A stretch of 64,000 nt of DNA, taken from contig NZ_JAGEMM010000003.1 of the NCBI RefSeq assembly GCF_017921815.1, positions 62,001 to 126,000 of the forward strand, written 5' to 3'. Below, piece by piece: positions 1 through 9,307 of the stretch. The number at the start of each line of letters is the position of its first letter. The first letter of the stretch is position 1. The position numbers and the translations under genes were made by a program. This DNA is from Microvirga antarctica (GTDB lineage: Bacteria > Pseudomonadota > Alphaproteobacteria > Rhizobiales > Beijerinckiaceae). Below the pieces are notes generated by a model. It was not told the origin of the DNA. It worked only from the letters and a program-made list of their open reading frames with translations, and did not search any database.

Positions 1-510
1 GTCTCCATCAACGTGTCGCCGATGCAGGCGCGCCGGGACGATTTCTATGCCTCGCTCATTGCCGCGACCGAGAAATACGGCATTGCTGCCCGGCAGATCG
101 AACTCGAGATTACCGAGACTACGCTGGTCGAGCCGAAACCGCGCATCACCGATGGCCTGACCAGCCTGCAGAAGGCGGGCTTTACCGTCTCTCTCGACGA
201 TTTCGGCACCGGCTATTCGAGCCTGTCCTACCTCAATCGCCTGCCCATCGACACGCTCAAGATCGACCGCTCGTTCACGCGCGACATTGCCTCTCCGCAG
301 GGCGGCGCGATCGTTGCGGCCATCGTGGCGCTCGGCAAGGCGCTGGGAAAGGGAATCGTCGCCGAAGGGGTCGAGACCGAGGCACAGCTTGCCTGGCTGC
401 GGGCCATCGGGTGTGAGGAGGTGCAAGGCTTTCTGTTTGCGCCCCCGGTCGGTGCCCATGACCTCGAGCGGATTCTGCGCGAGGGCGGGCTCCTGCCGAC
501 GGAGGCCTGA
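1..510 (+). CDS. EAL-domain cyclic-di-GMP phosphodiesterase, C-terminal part
   Basis: This is the 3' end of a gene that begins before the window; the frame is open from base 1 to the TGA at 508-510. The visible 169 residues form most of an EAL domain, the fold that hydrolyses cyclic-di-GMP to pGpG. Family motifs are in order: [26 protein letters not shown], the lysine in LKIDRSF, and EGVETEAQ. The metal-binding and catalytic residues in this portion are therefore intact and an active enzyme is likely. The EAL signature itself and any GGDEF, PAS or membrane regions lie upstream and cannot be judged. It converges on the cation efflux gene with a 21-base gap. Confidence 0.93.
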   Translation, partial: VSINVSPMQARRDDFYASLIAATEKYGIAARQIELEITETTLVEPKPRITDGLTSLQKAGFTVSLDDFGTGYSSLSYLNRLPIDTLKIDRSFTRDIASPQGGAIVAAIVALGKALGKGIVAEGVETEAQLAWLRAIGCEEVQGFLFAPPVGAHDLERILREGGLLPTEA

Positions 511-531
511 GGCGACACGCGGCCTTTATCG

Positions 532-1419
532 TTAAAGGACGACGATCCCGGCGTGCTTGGCCTTGTTCTCGGGCTCCACGTGAATCGTCACCTGGGCATC
601 GCCGATATCAGCTTTGAGCGCGCGCTCGAGCCGGTCGCAGATGTCGTGCGCCTCCGTGACGCTCATCCCGCCCTCCACCACGAGGTGGAAATCGATGAAG
701 GTGAGGCGGCCGGCATGGCGGGTGCGCAGGTCGTGCGCCTCGATCGCGCCTTCGGCATTGATGGCGATGATCTCGCGCACGCGGGTGAGGATCGATTCGG
801 GAAGCGCCTCGTCCATCAGGCCGCCGATGCTCTCCTTGATCAGCGCCCAGCCCGACCAGATGATGTTGACGGCGACAAGTGCGGCCAGAACCGAATCGAG
901 CCAGTACCAGCCGGTGAACGGCACCAGCAGCAGGCCCGCGATCACGCCGCCGGAGGTCATCACGTCCGTCAGCAGGTGACGTCCGTCCGCGACAAGGGCA
1001 GGGGAGCGCAGGCGGCGGCCCTCGCGAATGAGCAGCCACGACCATCCGGCGTTGATGAGCGTTGCCAGACCGTTCACGGCCAGACCGACGAGGGGTGCTT
1101 CCAGCGGCCGCGGGTCGAAAAACCCCGCATAGGCTTCGCGCAGGATCACCATCGCGGCCACGAGAATGAGGACGCCCTCGAGGACGGCCGAGAAATATTC
1201 CACCTTCTGGTGGCCGTAGGGGTGATTTTTGTCGGCCGGCTCCGCGCTGAGGCGAACCGCCATCAGGGCCGCCACTGCGGTGACGACATTGATGATGCTC
1301 TCCAGCGCGTCTGAATAGAGCGCAACGCTGCCGGTGAGACGGTAGGAGACATACTTCAGGACGAGGACGATTGTCCCGATGACGATACTGCCAATGGCAA
1401 GTCTTTGGATCTTGTCCAT
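532..1419 (-). CDS. Cation diffusion facilitator (CDF) family divalent metal efflux protein
   Basis: The 295-residue protein matches the CDF family, inner-membrane antiporters that export Zn, Fe, Co, Cd or Mn in exchange for protons. Hydrophobic segments lie at about residues 8-30, 33-55, 80-100, 112-130 and 150-195. The family HPYGHQK motif follows the second segment. Metal-site acidic and histidine residues are visible as SDALESIIN in the second segment and DGRHLLTDV in the fifth. The C-terminal 90 residues form the ferredoxin-like cytoplasmic metal-sensing domain. ATG start at 1419. It stands alone, convergent with the EAL gene. Metal specificity cannot be read from the sequence. Confidence 0.93.
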   Translation of the reverse strand: MDKIQRLAIGSIVIGTIVLVLKYVSYRLTGSVALYSDALESIINVVTAVAALMAVRLSAEPADKNHPYGHQKVEYFSAVLEGVLILVAAMVILREAYAGFFDPRPLEAPLVGLAVNGLATLINAGWSWLLIREGRRLRSPALVADGRHLLTDVMTSGGVIAGLLLVPFTGWYWLDSVLAALVAVNIIWSGWALIKESIGGLMDEALPESILTRVREIIAINAEGAIEAHDLRTRHAGRLTFIDFHLVVEGGMSVTEAHDICDRLERALKADIGDAQVTIHVEPENKAKHAGIVVL

Positions 1420-1540
1420 CGCTTCACACCATCAAAGGAGTCTGGATTGCCGGTTCGGACGGACCTTATAAAGCCCGGTCATTCTGGTGCAAGTCATTGT
1501 TTCTACTTGCAAACGGCTTGCAAAAGCGGCTCCTTGCCGG

Positions 1541-3541
1541 TTAAGCCGAACCGCCCGCTGCCACCGCCTGTTCGTCGCCGTCGGACGGGATGCGCGCCCG
1601 CAGCCGGTCGTAATAGCGGGCGAGCACCGGCGTGACAGGGGCGCAGAGCGCGAGAAGCCGCAAGGCCTCGGCGCGGTCGCCTGCACGAAGGGCCGTCATC
1701 AGAAGCGCGTGCTGGCGGGCCAGATCAGCGAAGGCGTCCGCCTCCCCGGGTCCGGGATGGAGAACGGTGTAGATGGCGGATTCGGATGCCCGGCCGCGCA
1801 CCGCGATCCGATCGAGCTCGATGAGAGCATGACCGGCCTGAACCGCCTCGGCGGTGTCCGGCCCCAGAATGACCGAGACGCCGTATTCCTTGGACAGGCC
1901 TTCGAGCCGGGACGCGAGATTCACGGTGTCGCCGAGCACGGAATAATCGTAGCGCCAGCGCGAGCCCACATTGCCGACGACGCAATCCCCGCTGTTGATC
2001 CCGATGCCGACGGCAAAGACGGGCGCGCTGTCGCCCTCCTCGTCCTTCAGGGTGCGGTTGAGCACCGTGACGGCCGTCATCATCCGTGCCGCCGCCGCCA
2101 CGGCGCGGGCCGCATGGTCGGGGCGCGGCAGGGGGGCGTTCCAGAACGCCATGATGCAGTCGCCCATGTATTTGTCGATCGTCCCGCCCTCGGCCAGCAC
2201 AGCCTCGGACAGGGGGTCGAGGAGGCGGTTGATCAGGCTTGTCAGGCGCTCCGGTTGATCCTTGAGGCGCTCGGACAGGCTGGTGAATCCCCGTACGTCG
2301 CAGAACAGGATCGTCAGATTGCGCCGTTCTCCGCCCAGTTTGAGCGCCGACGGATCGGCGGCGAGCTGGGCCACCAGGTCCGGCGAGAGATAGCGCGAGA
2401 ACGCGGTGGAGATGGCCCGCCGCATCCGCCGTTCGCGGGCATAATCGACCCCGAACCGGGTCGCCACCACGAGGAGAGTCGCCGAGACCGGAAGCACCGG
2501 CGCGGCCCAGACCCGGCCGAAGCGCAGGAGGGCCCAGCTGCCGATGATCCAGAAGGCCAGCAGCAGCAGGGTCGAGGACCCGCTTCGCCAGTTGACCCCC
2601 TCGCGGCACAGGAACGCGCCGAGAAGACTGGCGGCGAGCACGAGGCCGAGGGCCGTGAGCCGGGAGACCGGCACGACGTAAAGCCCATGAAGCAGGTTGT
2701 CGAGAATGGTCGCCTGCGCCTCCACGCCCGCCGTGAGGCTGCCCGTGCTCAGGGTGTAGGGGGTGGGAAAGGAATCGGGCGCACCGCTATCGGCCGCCGC
2801 CGATGCTTTCAGGCTCAGGCCCACCAGCACGATCCGGTCCTTGAAGGTGCCCGGAGGCAAGAAGGTACCGGGATCCAGCGCCTGATAATAGGACACGGTC
2901 GGGTAGGAGCGGGGCGGGCCGAAATACTGGATCAGGGCCCCGAGCGGCGGGATCGCCGCCGCCATGCCGGCCTTGCGCAGCATCTCGGCGGCGAAACTGT
3001 CGGGCGCGCGCGGCACGTCGCGGAGCGCGGCGTCGCCATGGAGCGAAACCGAGGTCAGACCCGCTGCAGCGCCCGCATCAAGGAACAGATCCAGTGGCTG
3101 AACGCGGGTGACCTGGGTGCCCTGCTCCAACCCGGTGGTGACATCGTCGGCGGCCAGAACCACATCCGGGCCGAGGGCTTTGGCCAGAGCCTGATCGGCC
3201 TGAGGGTCGGAGGGTTCCGCGAAGATGATGTCGAACCCCACCACCTTCGCGCCGGCCGCACGCAATTCGTCGAGCACCCGGGCATGCAGGGCGCGCGACC
3301 AGGGCCATCGCTGTCCGATTTCCGAGAACGAGGGCTCGTCGATCGCAACGATGACGGCCCCCGGCTCTGCAGGGCGGGCGGGCATGATCGTCGAGAGAAG
3401 GTCGTAGACGCGGGCATCGACAAGCTGGAAGGCCGGGACCAGGGAGAGCGGCAGCAGGAGGCCTGCCACGAGGCCTGCCATCGCCAGGTGCTGCCAGAGC
3501 CCATCCCGCCGCGACCGGGCCGTCGGGGCGGCAGGACTCAC
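1541..3541 (-). CDS. CHASE2-domain adenylate/guanylate cyclase
   Basis: This is a 666-residue membrane cyclase. One N-terminal membrane helix (about 18-40) precedes a CHASE2 periplasmic sensor (about 45-280). Three close hydrophobic segments follow (about 290-365), then a class III cyclase domain (about 400-585). Cyclase motifs seen are LFCDVRGFTSLSERL (metal aspartate), TIDKYMGDC, GINSGDCVVGNVGS and GDTVNLASRLE. The metal, transition-state Asn and Arg positions are kept, so an active enzyme making cAMP (or less likely cGMP) is expected. The start is GTG at 3541, two bases after the TGA of the FecR-TPR-barrel gene, so the two are almost certainly translated as a pair. CHASE2 ligands are unknown. 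The barrel partner suggests the signal comes from the envelope. Confidence 0.92.
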   Translation of the reverse strand: MSPAAPTARSRRDGLWQHLAMAGLVAGLLLPLSLVPAFQLVDARVYDLLSTIMPARPAEPGAVIVAIDEPSFSEIGQRWPWSRALHARVLDELRAAGAKVVGFDIIFAEPSDPQADQALAKALGPDVVLAADDVTTGLEQGTQVTRVQPLDLFLDAGAAAGLTSVSLHGDAALRDVPRAPDSFAAEMLRKAGMAAAIPPLGALIQYFGPPRSYPTVSYYQALDPGTFLPPGTFKDRIVLVGLSLKASAAADSGAPDSFPTPYTLSTGSLTAGVEAQATILDNLLHGLYVVPVSRLTALGLVLAASLLGAFLCREGVNWRSGSSTLLLLAFWIIGSWALLRFGRVWAAPVLPVSATLLVVATRFGVDYARERRMRRAISTAFSRYLSPDLVAQLAADPSALKLGGERRNLTILFCDVRGFTSLSERLKDQPERLTSLINRLLDPLSEAVLAEGGTIDKYMGDCIMAFWNAPLPRPDHAARAVAAAARMMTAVTVLNRTLKDEEGDSAPVFAVGIGINSGDCVVGNVGSRWRYDYSVLGDTVNLASRLEGLSKEYGVSVILGPDTAEAVQAGHALIELDRIAVRGRASESAIYTVLHPGPGEADAFADLARQHALLMTALRAGDRAEALRLLALCAPVTPVLARYYDRLRARIPSDGDEQAVAAGGSA

Positions 3542-3543
3542 GG

Positions 3544-6500
3544 TCAGAACCGCGCTTTGAGGGTCGCGGCCACCGCCCGGGTCGGACCGGGAATGCCGGG
3601 CGTCATCTCGTAATCCGTGTTGAGGATATTGAGCACCGTCACGCCCATCATCAGACGGCGGTCTGGCGTTTCCCAGGTGATGGCCGCGTCGGCCGTCCAG
3701 TAATCGTCAAGCACGCCGCCGACGAGGTTGCGCGCGCGATCGCCCACGTAAGTGCCGGCAATCGTCAGCTTGAGGCGACTGGGGTGGACGAAGGTCACGC
3801 CGGCGCGGGCGAACCGATCCGCGACAAGCGGCACATCCCGTCCGGGGGCCTCCTCGGAGCGGATCTCGCTGGAATTCGTGCCGACAGTCCCGAACACGCC
3901 GATCCCGCCGCCCAGCCAGAGATTGGCGGTGGCGGCGAGCCGGTCCACGCTCGCCTTGCCGATCGCGATCGTGTCGAACGTGTTGGCGACCGGCAGATCG
4001 ATGAAGCGCACATCCTGATGCTGGTAATCGACCGCCGTAAAGAAATGCGGCGACCATTCGGCGTCCCAGCGCAGGGCCAGGGTGTCGGTGCGCCCGCCAA
4101 GAGCCACCGGAATGCTGTTGGGAACCAGTCCGAGGGTCGTGACGGGCGCCAGCGTGAAGCTCAGCGGCAATTCCCCATCCTGCCGGTAGGCGGCCCGGAG
4201 CCAGTGCCCTTCCAGCGGGGAAACGCCGATGCCGATCCGCGGCGACACAGTCGTCTCGTCGGGCTGGCCGGTGACGCTGAGCGACGTGCGCTGGATCCCG
4301 ACCTGCGCCTCGAACCTGTCGGATGGTCGCCAGAAAGCATCGGCGTAGATTCGGTTGGCGCGGAAATCCGCATCCTGCTGGCTCGTCAGATCGAAAAGCT
4401 GGCTCTCGCCGGTGAACCGGTTGACGACGAGTTGCTGGCCGAAATTCCGGTTGAACGTGCTTCCGACCTGACCCTCGATCCCGTAGCGGAACGTCAGGTC
4501 GTTGATGCCGATGCTGTGGTTCAGGGCGGCCACCACACCGTCGGTGCGGTTGCGTTGCCAGAACTCGGCGGCGGTCAGCAGATCGAGATCGAGATTCGCG
4601 CTGTTGACGAAGCGGCGCTCAAATCCGCGATTGGCGTAGACGGCACCGGTGAGCACGTTGCGGTCGGCGAAGGAATGGCTCCAACCGGCGCCGGCCTGCA
4701 TGGCGGTGTTGTCGGATGTGCCGGTGAAATAGCGCGTCGGCGTGTTGATGGCGGCAAGCCCCGGCTGCTCATTGCTGGCTGAGCCGAAGATCAGGAAACG
4801 GTTGACCGCATCCGGCGCCATCCCGACGAACAGGGAGGCGTTCGACGCGCTGTCGTTGTCTAGCGATTCGCGCCCAGCCGCCCGCACGCGTCCAGCGGTG
4901 AGCGAGAATGAGGTTGGGGCGGGATCGTTGCTGAAGCCCTGCACGGTCGCGTCCGCACCCCAGCCGGCGCGCCGGTTGCGGACCAGAAGGCTGCCGCCGA
5001 TTTCGGTATCGATAAAGGGTCGGCGCACCAGATCCTGCCGGCCGACGCGCGCGGAGACCGCGAGGGGATCGAAGAACAGGCCCTGGATCGTCAGGTTGAA
5101 GCTCGTCAGGTCCGGCTCTGCGCTGAACGCCGTGGCGGCGCTTGGCCGGTTGACGAGGAGGCTTTGGCGCCGCGCCACGGCCTGGTCGAAATAGCTCGAC
5201 GCCGTGAAGGGATCGAACACCCGGTCGCCGTAGAAGCGGGCCCATTCGTCGAGATCGATGAAGCGATAGGCCTGGGCCGGGTAGGACCCGGCATCCCGGT
5301 TGACCGCCAGGCCCGCATAGTCGCCGCCCCGGAGCCGATACCGCCGCACGGTCTCGCGCGCCGCGCGCACGGCCTCGTCGGCCTGATAGGCGTCGAGCGC
5401 AATGGCCGTGCGGACGACCGAGACCACCGGGTCGTTGGGATCGAGCCGGTCCGCATTGTCGAGGGCCTGCATGGCGAGATCGTCGTCGCCGTTCTGGTAA
5501 TAGGCGATGGCCGTGACCAGAAGGCCCTGGGAATAGGCCGGATTGGCAGTGGACCCGGCAAGCGCCGCTTCGATGCCCTTGGCTGTCTCGCCCTTCTGAA
5601 GGAAGTAGCGGCCGCGCGCCACATAGCCGACGTTGAATGAGGGATCGAGTTCAAGCGCCTTGTCGATGAGCGTTCCAGCCTCGTCCACCCGGCTCTGGTC
5701 GAGCAGGAGAATCGCCAGATTGGCATAAGCGACCGGGCTTTGCGGATCCTCCACGATTGCGCGGCGCAGGGCCTCCTCGGCGGCAATCGGCGAACCGCGA
5801 TCCGACTCGAAGAGACCGATGGTGTTCCAGACTTCGGCCTGTCCGGGCGCGGTTGCCGCCGCCTGCCGCAATTCGGTCAGCGCGCGCACAACCTCGCCGT
5901 CGATGTCGCCGCGAACGACGCCGCTCACCAGGAGCACCTCGGGATCATCCGGATCGATCCGACGCGCGCGGGCGACAGCTTCGCGCATGGCCTCGCGCTC
6001 GTTGAGGGCCAAGGCGACCTGCGCCGAGAACACGGCAAGCCGCGCATCGCCCGGGAAGCGCTTCTCGGCTTCCTTCGCGGCCGCGAAGGCTGCTTTCAGA
6101 TCCTGCTTGAACCCGAGAATATAGGCGCGCGCCAAGGCGGCTTCGGCATCGTTGCGGCCGATCGCGGGTTCGGGCTGAACGCGCTTGGGATCAGCCAGCG
6201 AGGCCGCGATATAGCGGCCATAGGCGGCGCTGATGCGGCGCTTTGAGTCGAGGCCTTTCTCGGCTCTGGAAAACAGGCTCGCCGCATCGCTCCAGCGCCG
6301 CTCGGAGCCTGCGAGCAGGCCCGCCACCAGATCGGCGCGTGCGGCGAGGTTTCTGTCGAGGGGGCGGCTGCGGGCCTCCGCCAGCGCCGCCTTGGCTACC
6401 GCACGGCCGTCGAGCGCCAGGGCCGCCTCGGCGAGGTCGAGCCAGTCGCCGGTGCTCCGCGAAGTCTTCGGAATGCCCTCGATGCGCGCGCGTTGCTCCC

Positions 6501-7185
6501 GTAGGGCGCGACTCTTCAAGGGCGAGGCGGGAAGCCACGTGAAGGCATCGCGAAGGGTGAGGTAGAACAGCATCTGCTCGCGATCATTGGAATTGACGAG
6601 CACGAACTTGGTCGGTGCCTGCCCGATCGATGCGACAGCGCCCTCGCCCTGTCGGACGGTGACCGAGCCCTGGGCGTTTTTCAGCTCGACGACCCCTTCG
6701 AGGACCACCAACCCGGTCTTGCCCGACCCGTCGACAGACATGGACCAGTCGGTCCCGCGAATGGCCGCAACCGCAGCCGGCGTCTTGACGTCGACGCCGC
6801 TTCCCCCGCGGGCGGCGCGGGCCCAGATGGTGCCGCTCTGAAGGGTAAGGTCGGTGGTCCCGGCATCGCTGCTGGCAACCTGATTGACGCTGAGGGTCGA
6901 GTTGCGTCCCACCCGGATCTGGGTCCGGTCGGCGAACAGAATGGCGAGGTTGCCGAGGGCGTTGGTGCGCAGCACGTCACCGCCCACCACATCCTGACGG
7001 ATTTCGGCGGCGCGCCAGGCTTCTTCGCGCACGAAGCGCAACTCCTCGCCACCTTTGACAGCCACGATGGACCCCGCCACCGCTGTCGGGCGGGGGATGG
7101 GCGACTGGGCGACTGCCATCCCGCAGGTCAATGCGAGGATGCTGGCGGCGGCGAAAAGGCCAAGGGGGTGCGGCGATCTGAACAT
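3544..7185 (-). CDS. FecR-domain / TPR / outer-membrane beta-barrel protein
   Basis: This is a 1213-residue secreted protein with a signal peptide (1-26, likely cleaved near AVAQ). A FecR domain (about 65-185) has the family strand pattern TLQSGTIWARA, VDVKTPAAVAAIRGTDW and VLEGVVELKN. A long helical region (about 240-620) contains tetratricopeptide-type repeats such as AEVWNTIGLFESDRGSPIAA and PVAYANLAILLLDQSRV. The last 500 residues have alternating aromatic beta-strand texture and end in Phe (LKARF), the usual signal for outer-membrane barrel insertion. Unlike classic FecR anti-sigma factors there is no N-terminal cytoplasmic domain or inner-membrane anchor. It sits two bases upstream of the CHASE2 cyclase, so it probably forms the outer-membrane and periplasmic half of that signalling unit. 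Confidence 0.85.
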   Translation of the reverse strand: MFRSPHPLGLFAAASILALTCGMAVAQSPIPRPTAVAGSIVAVKGGEELRFVREEAWRAAEIRQDVVGGDVLRTNALGNLAILFADRTQIRVGRNSTLSVNQVASSDAGTTDLTLQSGTIWARAARGGSGVDVKTPAAVAAIRGTDWSMSVDGSGKTGLVVLEGVVELKNAQGSVTVRQGEGAVASIGQAPTKFVLVNSNDREQMLFYLTLRDAFTWLPASPLKSRALREQRARIEGIPKTSRSTGDWLDLAEAALALDGRAVAKAALAEARSRPLDRNLAARADLVAGLLAGSERRWSDAASLFSRAEKGLDSKRRISAAYGRYIAASLADPKRVQPEPAIGRNDAEAALARAYILGFKQDLKAAFAAAKEAEKRFPGDARLAVFSAQVALALNEREAMREAVARARRIDPDDPEVLLVSGVVRGDIDGEVVRALTELRQAAATAPGQAEVWNTIGLFESDRGSPIAAEEALRRAIVEDPQSPVAYANLAILLLDQSRVDEAGTLIDKALELDPSFNVGYVARGRYFLQKGETAKGIEAALAGSTANPAYSQGLLVTAIAYYQNGDDDLAMQALDNADRLDPNDPVVSVVRTAIALDAYQADEAVRAARETVRRYRLRGGDYAGLAVNRDAGSYPAQAYRFIDLDEWARFYGDRVFDPFTASSYFDQAVARRQSLLVNRPSAATAFSAEPDLTSFNLTIQGLFFDPLAVSARVGRQDLVRRPFIDTEIGGSLLVRNRRAGWGADATVQGFSNDPAPTSFSLTAGRVRAAGRESLDNDSASNASLFVGMAPDAVNRFLIFGSASNEQPGLAAINTPTRYFTGTSDNTAMQAGAGWSHSFADRNVLTGAVYANRGFERRFVNSANLDLDLLTAAEFWQRNRTDGVVAALNHSIGINDLTFRYGIEGQVGSTFNRNFGQQLVVNRFTGESQLFDLTSQQDADFRANRIYADAFWRPSDRFEAQVGIQRTSLSVTGQPDETTVSPRIGIGVSPLEGHWLRAAYRQDGELPLSFTLAPVTTLGLVPNSIPVALGGRTDTLALRWDAEWSPHFFTAVDYQHQDVRFIDLPVANTFDTIAIGKASVDRLAATANLWLGGGIGVFGTVGTNSSEIRSEEAPGRDVPLVADRFARAGVTFVHPSRLKLTIAGTYVGDRARNLVGGVLDDYWTADAAITWETPDRRLMMGVTVLNILNTDYEMTPGIPGPTRAVAATLKARF

Positions 7186-7195
7186 GGACTCTGAA

Positions 7196-7234
7196 GTTAT
7201 ACTATAACTCTGAGAACCAGAAGTTTACTCAGAG
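7196..7234. promoter_or_regulatory. Two adjoining dyads upstream of the FecR-barrel gene
   Basis: Just upstream of the FecR-barrel ATG (7185) are two inverted repeats. GTTATA and TATAAC flank a single base at 7196-7208. CTCTGAG (7208-7214) and CTCAGAG (7228-7234) have a 13-base spacer. This AT-rich island is the likely promoter/operator of the FecR-cyclase operon. The bound protein is unknown; the response regulator just upstream has no DNA-binding domain. Confidence 0.4.
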
Positions 7235-7320
7235 GAAGCTTGACTTCAAAGAGGATTCACGGCCTTGGCGCGGTGTTTTACCGCACATGGTCAATGGGGG
7301 CGCGACCGCCGTCTCCGGCT

Positions 7321-7710
7321 TCAGGCCTGCGAGGCGCGCGCCAGCAGGAGTTTCACCTTCAGGTCGTTCTGGGCGAAGGGCTTTTGCAGCACGGGACGAT
7401 CCCGGTAGGCGTCCCGGATGCCGGCGCTGCCGTAGCCGGTCGAGAACACGAACGGGATGGCCCGCTTGGCCAGCGCCTCAGCGACCGGATAGATCGGTTC
7501 GCCCGCGACATTCACGTCGAGAATGGCCAGGTCGACCTTCTCGCGTGCCAGGGTTTCGAGCGCTGCCGACAGGCGTGCCGCCGGACCGATGACCTCGCAG
7601 CCGAAATCCAGCAGCATGTCCTCGAGCAGCAGCGAAATCGCAGCTTCGTCTTCCACGACAAGGATGCGCAGGCCGGTCAGTTCGCCGCTGCTTGTCATGC
7701 TTTCGGTCAC
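7321..7710 (-). CDS. Single-domain response regulator
   Basis: This is a 129-residue CheY-like receiver with no output domain. Acidic residues VVEDE (beta 1), the phosphoacceptor aspartate in LAILDVNV (beta 3), the switch threonine in FSTGYG and the lysine in LQKPF are all present. The FSTGYG stretch resembles the FATGUY-type receivers typical of alphaproteobacteria, which act in phosphorelays with HWE/HisKA_2 kinases; that assignment is from memory of the family. An in-frame ATG at 7698 (MTSSGEL) is an alternative start. It lies 135 bases upstream of the FecR-barrel gene in the same direction, with dyads in between, so it may or may not share that transcript. Confidence 0.9.
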   Translation of the reverse strand: MTESMTSSGELTGLRILVVEDEAAISLLLEDMLLDFGCEVIGPAARLSAALETLAREKVDLAILDVNVAGEPIYPVAEALAKRAIPFVFSTGYGSAGIRDAYRDRPVLQKPFAQNDLKVKLLLARASQA

Positions 7711-8089
7711 AGGCTCACCCTAGGTAGCGCGACCGATGCTCGATGGCGGCCGCAGCAGGAAATATGTCTTCTTATCCGGCCATTGTCATGGAGAATCGGC
7801 CGAGGTCCGCGAGGTTCTAGCACCCCTGCGCAAATCCGCAAAAGATCGACCGCAAATCACTCCCGGCGGAGCCTGATGCCAGCCGCCGCAGGCCGTTGAC
7901 GTCTCGTTTTAACGCCAAGACCCCCGCAGAAGCCGCCACTGGAGTCCGAAACGACCGCAAAATGCCAGTAATTTGCGCAACGCTGCGACGTTTCGTCTTT
8001 CCTTGCGAGATGGACCTCGCTCAGTACGAAACCGCGCATTTCCACCAACTGGGGCTTGCGCCAAGCACGGCCAGCCTGAATACTGTGTC
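7711..8089. other. 379-base divergent intergenic region
   Basis: This lies between the leftward response regulator and the rightward TerB-like gene and must hold both promoters. I see no convincing -35/-10 pair, terminator, repeat or RNA. Short frames on both strands here lack ribosome-binding sites and family resemblance. Confidence 0.5.
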
Positions 8090-8554
8090 ATGTCCGTGAT
8101 TTCGTCCCTCCGTGATGCACTCCGTCTTGCCGCCCCCCCCTCGGCGGCCCATGAAGAACAGCTCACGGCCGCGGCTCTCCTCATACTGGTTGCTCATGCC
8201 GACGGGCGGGTGCTCCCGGTTGAGACAGACGGACTTCTCGTCTTGCTCGGCTCCCGATTTGCACTGGCGCCCGAGGCAGCCCGCGGACTTCTTGACGATG
8301 CGGCCCGCCTGGAGGCGGGGATCGATCCGTCCACCACGTTGATCGAGCGCATCATCCACGACGTGCCCTTCGAGGATCGCGGACCCCTCCTCGGACTGGC
8401 CTACCGGGTCGCCGCCATGGACGGCACCATTCACGAGTTCGAGGACGACCTGATCTGGCGGACGGGCCGCCTGCTGGGGTTCAGCGATCGGGATCTGGCC
8501 GAACTCAAGGCCGAGGTTCTCAAAGATCTGCAAGCCCTGCCGGCCCATGGCTAA
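8090..8554 (+). CDS. TerB-family (tellurite-resistance-like) protein
   Basis: This 154-residue all-helical protein resembles the TerB/DjlA-like fold. Two related halves carry acidic turns: VAHADGRVLPVETD near residue 35 and VAAMDGTIHEFEDD near residue 105. In the family such acidic loops bind metal, and the domain appears in stress and membrane-associated proteins; the biochemical role is unclear. The start is ATG 8090 (MSVISSLRDAL). A longer frame upstream has no family-like sequence. It overlaps the glutamine amidotransferase gene by eight bases, so the two are co-translated. There is no other ter gene nearby, so tellurite resistance should not be assumed. Confidence 0.85.
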   Translation: MSVISSLRDALRLAAPPSAAHEEQLTAAALLILVAHADGRVLPVETDGLLVLLGSRFALAPEAARGLLDDAARLEAGIDPSTTLIERIIHDVPFEDRGPLLGLAYRVAAMDGTIHEFEDDLIWRTGRLLGFSDRDLAELKAEVLKDLQALPAHG

Positions 8555-9284
8555 GCCAGCCGGCAAGGACCCCATCCTCGTCGTGCTGCACCAGGAGCAC
8601 TCCACGCCCGGCCGTGTCGGCAGGCTTTTGCGGGAGCGCGGCCACGGCCTCGACATTCGCCGGCCGCGCTTTGGCGACCCTTTGCCATCGACCCTCGCGC
8701 ATCATGCGGGTGCGGTCGTGTTCGGCGGTCCCATGAGCGCGAACGACCCCGACGATTTCATCAAGGCGGAGATCGACTGGCTCGACGTGCCGTTGCGGGA
8801 GGCCAAGCCCTATCTGGGCCTGTGCCTCGGGGCGCAGATGCTGGCCCGGCATCTCGGCGCCAAGGTGTGGCCGCATCCCGAGGGGCGGGCGGAGATCGGC
8901 TATTACCCGCTGCTGCCGACGGCCTCCGGCGAGGCTCTGGAAGACGCGTGGGGAATTCGGTGGCCGACCCATGTCTATCACTGGCATCGAGAGGGTTTCG
9001 ATTGCCCGAATGGCGCCGACACGCTGGCGACCGGTGACGATTTTCCGACCCAGGCGATCCGCGTCGGCCCGTCGGCCTTCGGCCTGCAGTTTCATCCCGA
9101 GGTCACCCACGCCATGATCTGCCGCTGGACGGTGCTGGGGTCCGAACGGCTGGCGACGCTCGGCGCGCAGGATCGCATTCGCCAGATCGAGGGGCGTTAC
9201 CTCTACGATCCGCACGTAGCGCGCTGGCTCGACCTGTTCCTCGACCACTGGCTCGCGGGCGCGCCGCAGCCCGCCATCGCCTGA
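8547..9284 (+). CDS. Class I glutamine amidotransferase (GMP-synthase-like, stand-alone)
   Basis: This is a 245-residue Triad amidotransferase. The nucleophile lies in GLCLGAQML (Cys near residue 93), the oxyanion region is GAVVFGGPMSAND, and the catalytic His-Glu pair is in GLQFHPEVTHAM. There is no synthetase domain, so it belongs to the stand-alone GuaA-like group. Members of that group include gamma-glutamyl hydrolases and amidotransferases of uncertain substrate. Its ATG overlaps the TerB-like stop codon (ATGGCTAA). It converges on the ScfR-type regulator with a 23-base gap. Substrate is unknown. Confidence 0.88.
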   Translation: MAKPAGKDPILVVLHQEHSTPGRVGRLLRERGHGLDIRRPRFGDPLPSTLAHHAGAVVFGGPMSANDPDDFIKAEIDWLDVPLREAKPYLGLCLGAQMLARHLGAKVWPHPEGRAEIGYYPLLPTASGEALEDAWGIRWPTHVYHWHREGFDCPNGADTLATGDDFPTQAIRVGPSAFGLQFHPEVTHAMICRWTVLGSERLATLGAQDRIRQIEGRYLYDPHVARWLDLFLDHWLAGAPQPAIA

Positions 9285-9307
9285 CCAGCGGTTTCAGTTG
9301 GCGGGTT

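Noticed and set aside
1487..3613. 708-codon open frame opposite the CHASE2 cyclase
   Set aside because: Shadow frame on the complementary strand of a well-supported gene, with arginine/glycine-rich non-protein-like composition.
8090..8554. TerB-like protein as a tellurite-resistance determinant
   Set aside because: A lone TerB-fold protein without terA, terC, terD or terZ neighbours does not support a resistance operon.
8021..8656. Leftward frame opposite the TerB-like gene
   Set aside because: Antisense shadow; the rightward frame has clear TerB-like acidic motifs and a coupled neighbour.
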